Positions 6,227-12,615 of a DNA stretch of 45,824 bases are shown here, in pieces. This stretch comes from a virus. The position numbers were made by a program, and so were the translations under genes. The first letter of the stretch is position 1, and the number at the start of each line of letters is the position of its first letter. The notes under the pieces are model-generated. The model saw only the letters and a list, made by a program, of their open reading frames with translations, searched no databases and was not told where the DNA came from. The stretch spans positions 1-45,824 of the IMG/VR virus record IMGVR_UViG_3300022752_000121; one strand, given 5' to 3'.

Positions 6227-6255
6227 ATTATATGCTAATTTACGCCCTAGGTCAA
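6227..6255 (-). promoter_or_regulatory. Sigma-70 early promoter with conserved leader
   Basis: TTGACC (6250-6255), 17 bp, TATAAT (6227-6232), followed by the conserved leader TATTGAACTGGACAACTACT and AGGAGCGAA. Confidence 0.86.
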
Positions 6256-6256
6256 T

Positions 6257-6278
6257 GGTGTGGCATTTCTGCCACACC
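6257..6278. repeat. GGTGTGGCA hairpin with GAAA loop
   Basis: A 9 bp perfect stem (GGTGTGGCA/TGCCACACC) whose loop reads GAAA on the transcribed minus strand. It sits between the stop of the 144-aa gene and the -35 box of the next promoter. It lacks a T-run. Best example of the intergenic hairpin family. Confidence 0.7.
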
Positions 6279-6290
6279 TGGCACTTCCGC

Positions 6291-6725
6291 TTAGAACGGA
6301 GCGTCTTCCATGTCCTTCAATTGTGCTTCAATCTCAGCCTTGGTCAAGGTGGTCTTTGGAGCAGCCTTCTTAGCCTCTACTTTGGCAACGATGCCTTCCA
6401 TAGTGGGCTTCTTAGGTTGCTTGGGCTTCTTGGCCTCTTTCTTGGGACGATCTTTGCTACCAGCCTGTGGAGTGCGGCGCTCTTGTGCGTCCTCAATTGC
6501 AGCCTGCTTTTCGGTGTTAATGACACCTGCATCGTTCTTGTAGAACTCGATCTTCAACAGAAATGCCACAGCCTCTTCTTTGGTCATTGGGTTGGGCAAA
6601 GGCATAAGATCAACTTCAGTGTGACCATTCTTCTCTAAGACCTTGACACGTAGTGCGTCATTGGCGAAACGAACCTTAACAGAACCATTTAAACGGCTGG
6701 TGCCTGCGTGAGTAAAAGTAGACAT
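6291..6725 (-). CDS. Lysine-rich protein with basic tail, 144 aa
   Basis: ATG 6725 (MSTFTHAGTSRLNGSVKVRF) is preferred over the ATG five codons upstream because AAAGGAAATACT stands before it. Residues 1-75 look like a folded domain ending in a helix (MTKEEAVAFLLKIEFYKND); about 80-120 is a low-complexity Lys/Pro region (KKEAKKPKQPKKP); the C-terminus is an acidic helix ending MEDAPF. The acidic tip recalls the C-terminal tails of single-stranded DNA-binding proteins, but no OB-fold motif is visible, so this is only a hint. Likely a nucleic-acid-associated early protein. Confidence 0.7.
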   Translation of the reverse strand: MSTFTHAGTSRLNGSVKVRFANDALRVKVLEKNGHTEVDLMPLPNPMTKEEAVAFLLKIEFYKNDAGVINTEKQAAIEDAQERRTPQAGSKDRPKKEAKKPKQPKKPTMEGIVAKVEAKKAAPKTTLTKAEIEAQLKDMEDAPF

Positions 6726-6774
6726 AGTATTTCCTTTCAAGTGTGTGTGTAAATTTGTTTGCTACTGTTCTATG

Positions 6775-6803
6775 ATTATATGTTCGAAATGTCTAGTTGT
6801 CAA
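6775..6803 (-). promoter_or_regulatory. Consensus sigma-70 early promoter
   Basis: TTGACA (6798-6803), 17 bp, TATAAT (6775-6780) on the minus strand. The stop of the 59-aa gene (6800-6802) is embedded in the -35 box. Confidence 0.87.
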
Positions 6804-6979
6804 CCGATATCTTCCTCCATTTCAATCTGTTGTAGTGCTGCCACACCAAAGCGTAGGTCTGCTTCTTCCACTGCCTCGCTGTAATATGTGGCATCTAACT
6901 GCTCAAAGGAACCATCGCTGAACATGGCATTCCAGTATGAGGGAGCATCCTCCCTCACTGCGACTAGGTAGCGCTTCAT
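6800..6979 (-). CDS. Hypothetical protein, 59 aa
   Basis: ATG 6979 to TGA 6800 encodes MKRYLVAVREDAPSYWNAMF and continues through an acidic helical part (EAVEEADLRFGVAALQQIEM). The ATG overlaps the previous stop as ATGA. Soluble, probably alpha/beta; function unknown. Confidence 0.7.
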   Translation of the reverse strand: MKRYLVAVREDAPSYWNAMFSDGSFEQLDATYYSEAVEEADLRFGVAALQQIEMEEDIG

Positions 6980-7383
6980 GCTGAGACCTCCACCTTACAG
7001 AACTTGGCAAACTCTGCCCAAGAGCCTTCAAACAAATTGGCATTGACTCCAGGATTGAATATGCTGCCTGGACCCAGCACCTTAACCCTGTCCTTGTAGA
7101 CATGGTACTCATAGTCCTGACCACAGTCAGTTGAAGTGACCGAGTGAATGTAAAAGCCTCCCACCGTCTCTTTGAAGTGTGCTACAAGACTGGCAGCAAG
7201 GCAACCCATGCCGTTGGCAAGGGAAGTGCTCTCCTTACCAAAGCCATTGACCAGTGTCTTGCCTGCGAGGAACTCAGCAAGTTCTGCTCCGTGTCCCTCA
7301 ATGTATCCGTCATATTGACGATAGAGGTTGAGGATGACTTCGTTGTGCTCGTTGTAGACAAAGGTTAGTGCTCTAGTTCCCAT
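6976..7383 (-). CDS. Conserved phage hypothetical protein, 135 aa
   Basis: The N-terminus MGTRALTFVYNEHNEVILNL followed by YRQYDGYIEGHG is typical of a hypothetical protein widespread in tailed phages and some bacteria. As far as I know it has no assigned function. The conserved Arg-Gln-Tyr-Asp-Gly stretch and a GFYIHSV region suggest an enzyme-like alpha/beta fold. Start is set by AGGAGCAAGAG. It heads a two-gene operon with the 59-aa protein. Confidence 0.8.
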   Translation of the reverse strand: MGTRALTFVYNEHNEVILNLYRQYDGYIEGHGAELAEFLAGKTLVNGFGKESTSLANGMGCLAASLVAHFKETVGGFYIHSVTSTDCGQDYEYHVYKDRVKVLGPGSIFNPGVNANLFEGSWAEFAKFCKVEVSA

Positions 7384-7415
7384 CTCTTGCTCCTAAGTAG
7401 TTGTTCAGTTCAATA

Positions 7416-7444
7416 AGTATATGCCCAAACCACTAGGTTGTCAA
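7416..7444 (-). promoter_or_regulatory. Sigma-70 early promoter with conserved leader
   Basis: TTGACA (7439-7444), 17 bp, TATACT (7416-7421), then TATTGAACTGAACAACTACT and AGGAGC. Confidence 0.85.
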
Positions 7445-7465
7445 CCCTGTGGCTGAACTGCTACA

Positions 7466-7618
7466 CTATAGTTCAGTTTTGACTTCTACGATTACTGAGT
7501 CTTTGATGGCAGGATGAGTGAACTCATAGTCCATTTCCTGTAAGACTTCCTCAACATCCACATCCCGGTCAATCCAAAGACTGACCACAATATCTACTCT
7601 ACGGCTAACTTCGCTCAT
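7466..7618 (-). CDS. Hypothetical acidic protein, 50 aa
   Basis: ATG 7618 to TAG 7466 encodes MSEVSRRVDIVVSLWIDRDV and onward to VEVKTEL. The ATG overlaps the stop of the preceding 51-aa gene (TAATG). Alternating valines suggest a beta strand followed by a helix and a second strand. Function unknown. Confidence 0.65.
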   Translation of the reverse strand: MSEVSRRVDIVVSLWIDRDVDVEEVLQEMDYEFTHPAIKDSVIVEVKTEL

Positions 7619-7773
7619 TATTCACCCTCCGGTAAGTAATCTCTCAAGTATTCTTTGGGACATTGGGCTAACAAGATCTCCAAGTCCTCAGTCTGCCCAA
7701 GTTCCAAGTCCCACTTGATCTGGGCTACCACAGCCTCAACCAACTTGACCAGTTCCGTGTCCAAGTGTTCCAT
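7618..7773 (-). CDS. Hypothetical helical protein, 51 aa
   Basis: ATG 7773 to TAA 7618 encodes MEHLDTELVKLVEAVVAQIK then WDLELGQTEDLEILL. GGAGAGTGCG lies upstream. The sequence is acidic and almost entirely helical. It is the middle gene of the operon starting at 7971. Confidence 0.65.
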   Translation of the reverse strand: MEHLDTELVKLVEAVVAQIKWDLELGQTEDLEILLAQCPKEYLRDYLPEGE

Positions 7774-7782
7774 CGCACTCTC

Positions 7783-7971
7783 CTAGTAGTCGTTGAGTTC
7801 GTATTGCTCATCGTACCAATTGTCGTTAGTTTGATCCTGATATTGTTGCATGAGTTCACCGCAGGCAATGTCAACCCACTCTAGCGGCACTCTATGCTTG
7901 TTAGCAATCTGTTGGAAAGTCATCAAGCCCCGCTCAATGTCCTCTTGTATTCCGATAATTACATCTCTCAT
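7783..7971 (-). CDS. Small HTH-like protein, 62 aa
   Basis: Starts MRDVIIGIQEDIERGLMTFQ with AGGAGCGATAG upstream. Residues about 17-41 (TFQQIANKHRVPLEWVDIA) have the spacing of a helix-turn-helix, so it could be a small DNA-binding regulator; the rest is an acidic, Gln/Asp/Tyr-rich tail. The HTH reading is an inference from pattern only. Confidence 0.7.
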   Translation of the reverse strand: MRDVIIGIQEDIERGLMTFQQIANKHRVPLEWVDIACGELMQQYQDQTNDNWYDEQYELNDY

Positions 7972-7999
7972 CTATCGCTCCTAGTTGTCCACTTCAATA

Positions 8000-8028
8000 A
8001 GTATATGCTCAAACCACACCGCTGTCAA
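8000..8028 (-). promoter_or_regulatory. Sigma-70 early promoter
   Basis: TTGACA (8023-8028), 17 bp, TATACT (8000-8005), with a shortened form of the conserved leader (TATTGAAGTGGACAACTAGG). Confidence 0.85.
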
Positions 8029-8030
8029 TG

Positions 8031-8050
8031 CTGTGGCATCTCTGCCACAG
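8031..8050. repeat. CTGTGGCA hairpin
   Basis: CTGTGGCA, loop TCTC, TGCCACAG: perfect 8 bp stem between the 87-aa gene and the next promoter; member of the intergenic hairpin family. Confidence 0.65.
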
Positions 8051-8055
8051 TGTGT

Positions 8056-8319
8056 CTACATGCTCCAATATGCTTCTGAACTAGGACTGGCGGCAAAGTC
8101 TGTGTCAAATCTCTCCTCATACTCTACACCCGTCATCAAGTTCCGTCGCTTTACCATAGTCCTGTGTATCTCATAACGATAACCCTTCTTGCTGGGAAAA
8201 GTATATCGCATGGTGCTGTCTAGGCCCTTCAAGTCCTCAGTGTCATAGTCTTCTTTGAAAGACATGCGCTCGCCCGTCTTAGTCCTAGCGTCCTTCTTGT
8301 AAACAACCACAGTTAACAT
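8056..8319 (-). CDS. Hypothetical basic protein, 87 aa
   Basis: Starts MLTVVVYKKDARTKTGERMS with AAGGAGTAGACA before it. Beta-rich with many charged residues; no signal peptide. Second gene behind the 82-aa gene, ten bases apart. No family is recognised. Confidence 0.72.
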   Translation of the reverse strand: MLTVVVYKKDARTKTGERMSFKEDYDTEDLKGLDSTMRYTFPSKKGYRYEIHRTMVKRRNLMTGVEYEERFDTDFAASPSSEAYWSM

Positions 8320-8329
8320 TGTCTACTCC

Positions 8330-8578
8330 TTAGCAGTCTGGATCAAAGTCCGCCCACTCTTGTGCTTCATCGGGCTGTCCGTCATCCTCTTCCTCATCCT
8401 CGCGGTCAAGCCAGGTAATTATGTCATTCTTACGAGCAAAGTCCGCTACTTCACTCTCGCTTAGATAGCCCAACAAGTCCCTAATTAAGGTATCCTTGTC
8501 GATCATGCCGTCCTCTACAAGGCTTATGAGTTCGCAAGTATATCTACGGCTGCGATATGAATCTTGTTGTGTCCACAT
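8330..8578 (-). CDS. Hypothetical acidic protein, 82 aa
   Basis: Starts MWTQQDSYRSRRYTCELISL, with AGGAGCGAATA upstream. A central helical part (LIRDLLGYLSESEVADFARK) is followed by a very acidic tail (DREDEEEDDGQPDEAQEW). This mirrors the helical-domain-plus-acidic-tail plan of several early genes here. Function unknown. Confidence 0.75.
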   Translation of the reverse strand: MWTQQDSYRSRRYTCELISLVEDGMIDKDTLIRDLLGYLSESEVADFARKNDIITWLDREDEEEDDGQPDEAQEWADFDPDC

Positions 8579-8612
8579 ATTATTCGCTCCTAGTTAATGT
8601 CTCAGTTCAATA

Positions 8613-8641
8613 AGTATAAGCCCAAACTCAACTTAGGTCAA
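8613..8641 (-). promoter_or_regulatory. Sigma-70 early promoter
   Basis: TTGACC (8636-8641), 17 bp, TATACT (8613-8618), then leader TATTGAACTGAGACATTAAC and AGGAGCGAA. Confidence 0.84.
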
Positions 8642-8642
8642 C

Positions 8643-8664
8643 GGTGTGGCTTTTACACCACACC
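8643..8664. repeat. GGTGTGG hairpin
   Basis: GGTGTGG and CCACACC pair over an 8-base loop, between the -35 box of the 8613-8641 promoter and the end of the 111-aa gene; same family as 6257-6278. Confidence 0.6.
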
Positions 8665-8674
8665 TTCGACTCCC

Positions 8675-9010
8675 TCAGTCCATTCTGCTGTTAGCGTAGG
8701 CCTTAACGCCCAGATGCTCAGTGAGGAACTTGGCCGCAGCCTCAGCCGCCGCCTCTGCAATGTTAAGGCTTTGGCAATTTGTATAACGACTGGCACTCAT
8801 CTCAAGCCCACCACCATAGGCCTTGCGGAACCCTGCCTTAAGCAGAGCCTTGCCCAACTTAGTGCTACCTTTCTCGTAGACAGTGATGCGAGCGAACCCG
8901 CAACAATCCCTGTCCCCATACTTAGCAAAGGCGTCTTGTGCGGCCTTGCGGGCGACGTCGTGCATTACAGAAACAGCAAGCTCTACAGTGTTAAGGGTGT
9001 CTTTGCTCAT
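8675..9010 (-). CDS. Conserved phage hypothetical protein, 111 aa
   Basis: Starts MSKDTLNTVELAVSVMHDVA with AGGAGCGAACG upstream. An N-terminal helix is followed by CCGFARITVYEKGSTKLGKA and a Gly-rich turn (GFRKAYGGGLEM), then an Ala-rich helix (AEAAAEAAAKFLTEHLG). I have seen this layout in other phage early proteins without a function. Single-gene operon. Confidence 0.78.
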   Translation of the reverse strand: MSKDTLNTVELAVSVMHDVARKAAQDAFAKYGDRDCCGFARITVYEKGSTKLGKALLKAGFRKAYGGGLEMSASRYTNCQSLNIAEAAAEAAAKFLTEHLGVKAYANSRMD

Positions 9011-9042
9011 CGTTCGCTCCTAGTTAATGTCTCAGTTCAATA

Positions 9043-9071
9043 AGTATACGCCCAACTCACTCTCTTGTCAA
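9043..9071 (-). promoter_or_regulatory. Sigma-70 early promoter
   Basis: TTGACA (9066-9071), 17 bp, TATACT (9043-9048), then the same leader as at 8578. The stop codon of the next gene upstream (9068-9070) is inside the -35 box. Confidence 0.85.
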
Positions 9072-9229
9072 TCGTTGTATTCTTGCAACTCCCCCTGTTG
9101 CTCAAAAGCCACACATTGGCACTCCGCATTTATAGATGTTATACTAGTGGGATCTTGCAGGTCAATCCAACGCTCGTACTCATATTCGTATTCTGCTACC
9201 TCTGCTTGAGTCATTGTGTATATATACAT
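9068..9229 (-). CDS. Hypothetical acidic protein, 53 aa
   Basis: ATG 9229 (MYIYTMTQAEVAEYEYEYER) is chosen because GGAGCAGAGA precedes it; the ATG at 9253 would lie only six bases from the -10 box. The protein is short, acidic and tyrosine-rich, with two closely spaced cysteines (ECQC). Function unknown. Confidence 0.65.
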   Translation of the reverse strand: MYIYTMTQAEVAEYEYEYERWIDLQDPTSITSINAECQCVAFEQQGELQEYND

Positions 9230-9259
9230 TCTCTGCTCCGTTGTGTTCATCATTCTCTA

Positions 9260-9288
9260 AGTATATGCCCAAACGCCCATTTTGTCAA
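9260..9288 (-). promoter_or_regulatory. Sigma-70 early promoter
   Basis: TTGACA (9283-9288), 17 bp, TATACT (9260-9265); leader GATGAACACAACGGAGC is shared with the promoter at 1722-1750. Confidence 0.85.
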
Positions 9289-9347
9289 TTGTGGCAAAAA
9301 CGCCACAAGTGTGGCTTCTATACAACACTGTGGCATCTGCGCCACAG
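9289..9347. repeat. Pair of TGTGGC hairpins
   Basis: Two hairpins in a row: TTGTGGC/GCCACAA (9289-9308) and CTGTGGC/GCCACAG (9328-9347), each a 7 bp stem with a 6-base loop. The surrounding unit (GTGGCTTCTATACAACA and GTGGCTCTTATACAACA) is also directly repeated. The stretch 9254-9441 otherwise has no supported gene; a 39-codon minus frame through the repeats has no ribosome binding site. Confidence 0.6.
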
Positions 9348-9441
9348 GAACTCCCGCCGTGGCTCTTATACAACATGAGAATTTATAACAGTATATGTTC
9401 TATAATGTGGCAGAATAACCACACACAATGTCTAGGGTCAT

Positions 9442-9528
9442 TGGTGCCCGTAGCCGGAGTCGAACCAGCACGCCCTTTCGAGCGAGGGATTTTAAGTCCC
9501 TTGTGTCTACCTATTTCACCATACGGGC
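9442..9528 (-). tRNA. tRNA-Leu(UAA)
   Basis: The minus strand folds as a class II tRNA: acceptor GCCCGTA/TACGGGC, anticodon stem AGGGA/TCCCT with loop CTTAAAA (anticodon UAA), a long variable arm (CGCTCGAAAGGGCG), and TTCGACT in the T loop. The 3' CCA is encoded. It decodes UUA leucine, which is frequent in the A/T-rich late genes of this window, so it likely supports phage translation. Confidence 0.93.
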
Positions 9529-9532
9529 AATC

Positions 9533-9611
<79 letters not shown>

Positions 9612-9623
9612 AATTAAGTGTGT

Positions 9624-9652
9624 ATATTACTGGATATTTAGTGTTTTGTCAA
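9624..9652 (-). promoter_or_regulatory. Promoter of the tRNA pair
   Basis: TTGACA (9647-9652), 17 bp, TAATAT (9624-9629) on the minus strand; the expected start is only a few bases from the 5' end of the first tRNA. Confidence 0.7.
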
Positions 9653-9673
9653 CTGTGGCAAAAGGTCTACATG

Positions 9674-9706
9674 GTGTGAAAAAGTGCAGAAAAGTGTGAA
9701 AAAGTG
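9674..9706. repeat. 20 bp-period direct repeats GTGTGAAAAAGTG
   Basis: GTGTGAAAAAGTG occurs at 9674-9686 and 9694-9706, and a third copy starts (GTGTGA) at 9704. Two-turn spacing suggests a protein-binding array on one DNA face. Apart from the repeats and the doubtful 54-aa frame I see nothing in 9653-10056. Confidence 0.6.
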
Positions 9707-9838
9707 TGACGGAATCTGCAGGATAATACAGGTTGTTCTATAGTGCTAGAATGCTGTGGGGGCACGGTGGAGAGAGGCTAAGCTCAAATACTCCCCGTGT
9801 TCTCCCACTGTTTTCCAAACAATTTCGCACGATAATTC

Positions 9839-10003
9839 TTATTTTCTTTGGTCTCTCCACCAGCGATAGGTCTGTGCGTAGGTTGGTCCGCAGTCTAGAC
9901 AAGAGTAGAAACCTGGATCATCTTCGTGGGTCAGTTCTTCAATCCAATAGCCCAAGACCAGACCTAGGATCACACACAGTATGGCACCAGGTAAGATCTT
10001 CAC
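9839..10003 (-). CDS. Possible small membrane-anchored protein, 54 aa
   Basis: GTG 10003 to TAA 9839 encodes a hydrophobic N-terminus (KILPGAILCVILGLVLGYW) followed by a soluble tail with CLDCG and YRWWRDQRK. A stop closes the frame just upstream of the GTG, so that start is forced; the ribosome binding site is weak. The one-helix-plus-tail design is plausible but unproven. Confidence 0.4.
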   Translation of the reverse strand: MKILPGAILCVILGLVLGYWIEELTHEDDPGFYSCLDCGPTYAQTYRWWRDQRK

Positions 10004-10008
10004 GGCCT

Positions 10009-10052
10009 TACAGCGGGGTATTTACCTGCATGGTCATAGGCTACAGCGGGGT
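10009..10052. repeat. Direct repeat TACAGCGGGGT
   Basis: TACAGCGGGGT at 10009-10019 and 10042-10052, 33 bp apart, each followed by a run of T on the plus strand. It lies just after the end of the glycosyltransferase gene. Role unknown. Confidence 0.5.
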
Positions 10053-10056
10053 TTTT

Positions 10057-10827
10057 TCACTTGATAGTTCTAGCACGATCTGGCAATCTAGCGTTGTCCA
10101 ACCAGTTCCAGTGACAGCCTAGTACAGGAGTAAGTCCTATATGACTGCGTGGAACAAAGTATCTTGATTCGTCGTCCAGCAGCATCATTTGATCTACAAT
10201 GTTGCTATATACACTGTCTGTCAATACCACAGCATGTGCCTGTTCTATGGCTCCTAACCAGTCCCAGATTGAGTCTGTCATTTCGTTAATTTCTATAGCA
10301 ACCACATCGCCTCTAGGCAGTATGGCATCGTCAAAACTGGCTCTATGATCTGATCCCTGCATGTGTATTAAAATGTAGGGTCTATTACCTATTTCCTGTC
10401 TAATACGATCTAGCACAGCCTGTTCTCTAGCATGATCTCTAGTAATGCATTCAGCCAAGCGCCATTTATTTGTAAAGGGCACGCCTGCTCTAATGTATTT
10501 GTATTGATCAAACTTAGTGTGTTGAAAGTAGGGGGTGTTCATGAATTCTGGTTGGCCAGTCAGTGCTTGATACAGGGGTAGTTCCTGTGTGATCGATAGT
10601 GTTTGAAAGATCTTTCTAGGTTGTTCAAGGAAAAAGGTACCTTCTCTATCTGTTTCCACTGGATGCCAATTAATCCAAGGACAAGTGGTATAAAAATGTG
10701 TGATAAATTCTCTGCAAATGGGCCAATGTATTTCCCAGCCCTGTGTGTGATAGTATTTTGCAATAGGCAGACCAATCACAATGTCTCCCAATCCTCTGCT
10801 CTGTATGATACCTAGCCGTTGTGTCAT
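10057..10827 (-). CDS. Heptosyltransferase-like (GT9/GT-B) glycosyltransferase, 256 aa
   Basis: The N-terminus MTQRLGIIQSRGLGDIVIGL followed by PIAKYYHTQGWEIHWP matches the start of ADP-heptose:LPS heptosyltransferases (GT9), where the Gly-rich loop lies near the acceptor. The second half has ILIHMQGSDHR and VVLTDSVYSNIVDQMM, in the positions of the donor-binding motifs of GT-B enzymes. At 256 residues it is shorter than cellular members (about 320-350), so it is a compact form. AGAGGATGACAG precedes the ATG. It reads away from the virion genes under its own late-type promoter at 10856-10863. The sugar donor is unknown. Confidence 0.75.
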   Translation of the reverse strand: MTQRLGIIQSRGLGDIVIGLPIAKYYHTQGWEIHWPICREFITHFYTTCPWINWHPVETDREGTFFLEQPRKIFQTLSITQELPLYQALTGQPEFMNTPYFQHTKFDQYKYIRAGVPFTNKWRLAECITRDHAREQAVLDRIRQEIGNRPYILIHMQGSDHRASFDDAILPRGDVVAIEINEMTDSIWDWLGAIEQAHAVVLTDSVYSNIVDQMMLLDDESRYFVPRSHIGLTPVLGCHWNWLDNARLPDRARTIK

Positions 10828-10855
10828 CTGTCATCCTCTAGTTTTATTATCATGG

Positions 10856-10863
10856 TATTTAAT
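10856..10863 (-). promoter_or_regulatory. T4-type late promoter (ATTAAATA)
   Basis: Minus strand ATTAAATA, 29 bp before the ATG of the heptosyltransferase-like gene; forms a divergent pair with 10894-10900. Confidence 0.55.
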
Positions 10864-10893
10864 CCCTTGTCTAAGTTCGTGATAAAAAACAGG

Positions 10894-10900
10894 CTAAATA
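10894..10900 (+). promoter_or_regulatory. T4-type late promoter (CTAAATA)
   Basis: GGCTAAATAG, seven bases before the ATG at 10908. Same core as the other late sites in the window. Confidence 0.6.
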
Positions 10901-10907
10901 GCAAGTC

Positions 10908-12614
10908 ATGCCCATCACCACAACCTTCATCACGCCTACCTTGCCCAGTGTAGCAGTAACAACAGGGTCAACAGCCACAAACAACCTAGGTTTTTGGAGA
11001 CCAGTCAGTGGTTCGGGACAGTTCACCATCAGTAACACAGTGACCACCTACCTTGTCAATCAAATACAGAGTATATATGGGCAAGGAGTCTCAGGATATG
11101 GTTTGGGTAATTATTACACCCTGCCAGTCAGCAGCAGCACCAGAGTGACCAGTCGCCAGTTCAACCGTATGTTAACGGACATAGATTTGGTCTATAGACA
11201 CATCACATCAGCCAGTGTCATCAACACCGTGACCAATTTATCGTCGTGGACCAACAGTCTCACAGTGAGTACAACCAGCGTAATATCGGCCAGTAATTGG
11301 ATTGGCATGATAAGGTCATTAGATGCAGTGGTCAATAACAGATACAACCTACATCCTGGTCAGTTAGTGGGGGATGGTAGATGCACAGTGATCTATGATC
11401 AGGGCATTGATGTACGCACAGTTAGATGGGGCACCAACACAGAGCGCACGGTCAGTATGACCATTGATGTAGAGTGGCCCAGAGCCTACCTAGCCAATAG
11501 TTTCTTCAATCTAGGTGGTGAGTTTACCTTCACGCCCTTTGTCAGCAGCATGGGTCTACAGACCACAGGCACCGCAGTGAGTTTTCAGTTCAAAATGGCG
11601 CATGTCAATGCCTATGTGTCAGTGCCCCTCAGTGTGAATGGAGTAGGAGGGGGTCGTGGTCCAGTATTTCAAGTGGACAAGGCCACCTATCCCTATGGTG
11701 TTTCTAGAACTGAAGATTTTTTCTACGGACTAGGTCAGGGCATCAGTAGTGACACAGCATTATTGGGCAGCAGCAATGATCCACGCATACCGGGAACTGT
11801 GTTTCAGTTTGTGGGCCTGCACTATGGTGATTATTCAACCAAATTGATCATTGGTGTACAGCAGGGTCAAACAGTGCCCTTGACCAGTACCAGATTGACC
11901 TTTCAATTGAACAACAACATTCAAACCTACTCAGTGGTGGTACCTGGTGCTTTGGATCGTTACACAGGCAGCACCTTGGGATTGACTGGCCTAAATGGTT
12001 GGTGGCTCTGGGATGGGGTTGTGGACTATCAGGTCAGTTGGATAGATGTGTGGACAGGTAGAAAAGGTCCAGACCCCATAGGACTACAAGCAGCAGTGGT
12101 ACAAAATCCACCACAGACCAATACCCTGCATATCAGCGCCTTTGGTGCAGGGGGTATCAGCAGTGGTCTAAAGATAGCAGACACAGTCAGCGGTGCCACA
12201 GTGACCAACGCCTGGGCACAGTTCATCAAAACCATACAGTTGACCAAACCCTTTGTCTATACCAGAGATCAATGGTTTACCAGCACAGGAGTAATCAGCA
12301 CCACCTATTCAACAGGCACGGTGACCAATGGTCTCAGTGCTACCATAGCCATATCAGCGCAGAGAGACAGTGGCATTGGCACCAGCAGACGTTTGGTGTT
12401 TAGGTTAACTGCTACTAATTATGCCACGACCAGTAGCATAATTTGGGACAATGATCCTGCCTATGCCTATGTTACCAGTAGTTTTACCTGTAGCACAGCA
12501 GTGAGTAATGTAGGTGGTTATGATCAAAGCCAGCAGACAGAATATTTTGTACCTGGAACAGATCCCAACAATCCTCCTTGGATTGACAATCCCATAGATG
12601 TCAGCGGGTTATAA
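10908..12614 (+). CDS. Large beta-rich, probable virion protein, 568 aa
   Basis: Starts MPITTTFITPTLPSVAVTTG. The sequence is Ser/Thr/Val/Gly-rich with long alternating beta patterns, few Lys and almost no Cys, which is usual for phage tail, baseplate or fibre proteins. Residues about 160-175 (DGRCTVIYDQGIDVRTVRWG) and a C-terminal CSTAVSNVGG region show no recognised enzyme motif. No signal peptide. It overlaps or nearly abuts the next, similarly composed gene, so both may build the same structure. The virion role is inferred from composition and neighbours. Confidence 0.7.
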   Translation: MPITTTFITPTLPSVAVTTGSTATNNLGFWRPVSGSGQFTISNTVTTYLVNQIQSIYGQGVSGYGLGNYYTLPVSSSTRVTSRQFNRMLTDIDLVYRHITSASVINTVTNLSSWTNSLTVSTTSVISASNWIGMIRSLDAVVNNRYNLHPGQLVGDGRCTVIYDQGIDVRTVRWGTNTERTVSMTIDVEWPRAYLANSFFNLGGEFTFTPFVSSMGLQTTGTAVSFQFKMAHVNAYVSVPLSVNGVGGGRGPVFQVDKATYPYGVSRTEDFFYGLGQGISSDTALLGSSNDPRIPGTVFQFVGLHYGDYSTKLIIGVQQGQTVPLTSTRLTFQLNNNIQTYSVVVPGALDRYTGSTLGLTGLNGWWLWDGVVDYQVSWIDVWTGRKGPDPIGLQAAVVQNPPQTNTLHISAFGAGGISSGLKIADTVSGATVTNAWAQFIKTIQLTKPFVYTRDQWFTSTGVISTTYSTGTVTNGLSATIAISAQRDSGIGTSRRLVFRLTATNYATTSSIIWDNDPAYAYVTSSFTCSTAVSNVGGYDQSQQTEYFVPGTDPNNPPWIDNPIDVSGL

Positions 12615-12615
12615 C

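Noticed and set aside
9254-9441. A 39-codon minus frame and apparent repeats suggesting a short CRISPR-like array
   Set aside because: The repeats are hairpins with variable spacing, not regular direct repeats with spacers, and the frame has no ribosome binding site.
9733-10122. Plus-strand 129-codon open frame
   Set aside because: No ribosome binding site or promoter, low-complexity translation, and it runs antisense into the glycosyltransferase gene.
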